Shown: positions 63,705-64,000 of the stretch, piece by piece
How the letters are laid out: each line of letters starts with the position of its first letter
How positions within the stretch are numbered: position 1 is the stretch's first letter
Origin: Gammaproteobacteria bacterium
GTDB taxonomy: Bacteria; Pseudomonadota; Gammaproteobacteria; Enterobacterales; Alteromonadaceae
Length of the DNA stretch: 64,000 nucleotides
Direction of reading: 5' to 3'
NCBI GenBank assembly: GCA_018825965.1
Contig: JAHKAA010000050.1
Coordinates: forward strand, 124,001 to 188,000
The notes under the pieces: generated by a model
What the model was told of the DNA's origin: nothing
The model's database searches: none
Seen by the model: the letters and a program-made list of their open reading frames with translations, nothing else
Program-made: the position numbers and the translations under genes

Positions 63705-64000
63705 TTAAAGCGCTATCAGCTCATTCATTAACTGAGTCAGCCATTGATTCAGGCGCTGGTCGGTTAAATCGTACTGATTTTCTTCATCCAAAGCTAAACC
63801 ATAAAACCACTCACCGTCTTCTGTGACTGCTTTGGAAGCAATAAAGTCATAACCCTCAACAGGCCAGAAACCAATACGAATACAGTCTTGTGGCGCTATG
63901 GCCTGATGCAACATACCTACAGCATCCTGGAACCACTCGGCATAGCCCAGCTGATCGCCCATGCCATAAATAGCCACAATTTTGCCGCTTAAATCCACGT
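63705..64000 (-). CDS. fldB: Flavodoxin 2, C-terminal part (cut by window edge)
   Basis: The last 98 codons of a long-chain flavodoxin; the 5' end lies beyond the window. GKIVAIYGMGDQLGYAEWF, FWPVEGYDF and ALDEENQYDLTD match E. coli FldB more closely than FldA. Flavodoxins carry electrons to radical-SAM and other reductive enzymes. It ends 10 bases from the binding-protein gene on the opposite strand. Confidence 0.9.
   Translation of the reverse strand, partial: VDLSGKIVAIYGMGDQLGYAEWFQDAVGMLHQAIAPQDCIRIGFWPVEGYDFIASKAVTEDGEWFYGLALDEENQYDLTDQRLNQWLTQLMNELIAL

Overview
The window reads as a stretch of chromosome from a free-living gammaproteobacterium of the Alteromonadales/Chromatiales kind. 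A Rheinheimera- or Alishewanella-like organism is my inference from gene order and protein style; no marker was searched. Nearly all of it is conserved housekeeping DNA. Several blocks keep the gene order known from E. coli: holD-rimI-prfC; ytjB/serB/radA; bamD/rluD-pgeF-clpB; yfjD-ypjD/ffh-rpsP-rimM-trmD-rplS; aroF-tyrA; and pheA with its leader. No prophage, insertion sequence, integrase or CRISPR array was seen.

Layout. 1-780: a CBS-domain gene that looks frameshifted, a hexanucleotide repeat, and tRNA-Trp. 793-9265: replication, translation and cofactor genes (holD, rimI, prfC, argS, pdxH, TatD-type DNase, ytjB, serB, an alpha/beta hydrolase). 9262-20755: a large dual-PilZ protein, radA, bamD, rluD, pgeF, clpB behind a sigma-32 promoter, a PAS chemoreceptor and a two-CBS protein. 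20865-29125: gshA, a transglycosylase lipoprotein, CNNM/CBS transporter, ypjD, ffh and the trmD operon. 29126-31436: a repeat-rich segment around a DnaJ-like gene and a ThrE-type exporter, bounded by an inverted repeat. 31437-42506: an unusual HTH-receiver regulator, the aroF-tyrA operon with a TyrR-type box, mtgA, a PLP amino-acid decarboxylase, a LOG protein, a metallo-beta-lactamase nuclease, and pheA with a full transcription attenuator. 42540-58737: penicillin-acylase-like hydrolase, two cytochromes, a GGDEF-EAL protein, an exported amidohydrolase/peptidase cluster, a double receiver protein, yciH, a GAF protein and an aromatic aminotransferase. 58824-64000: a giant fusion enzyme, a periplasmic binding protein and the 3' part of fldB.

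How genes work together. aroF-tyrA, pheA and the aminotransferase supply Phe and Tyr, with visible feedback devices (TyrR-type box, Phe attenuator). The trmD operon and ffh serve translation and export. The exported amidohydrolases and M28 peptidase look like a peptide-scavenging set. Several proteins point to cyclic-di-GMP signalling (dual PilZ, GGDEF-EAL).

The most unusual object is the 1303-residue protein at 58824-62735. Its N-terminal third is a DyP-type heme peroxidase and its C-terminal two thirds is a glycyl radical enzyme with both the active-site Cys and the radical-Gly loop. Heme peroxidases work with H2O2, while glycyl radicals are normally destroyed by O2, so one polypeptide holding both is unexpected. 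No radical-SAM activase lies in the window.
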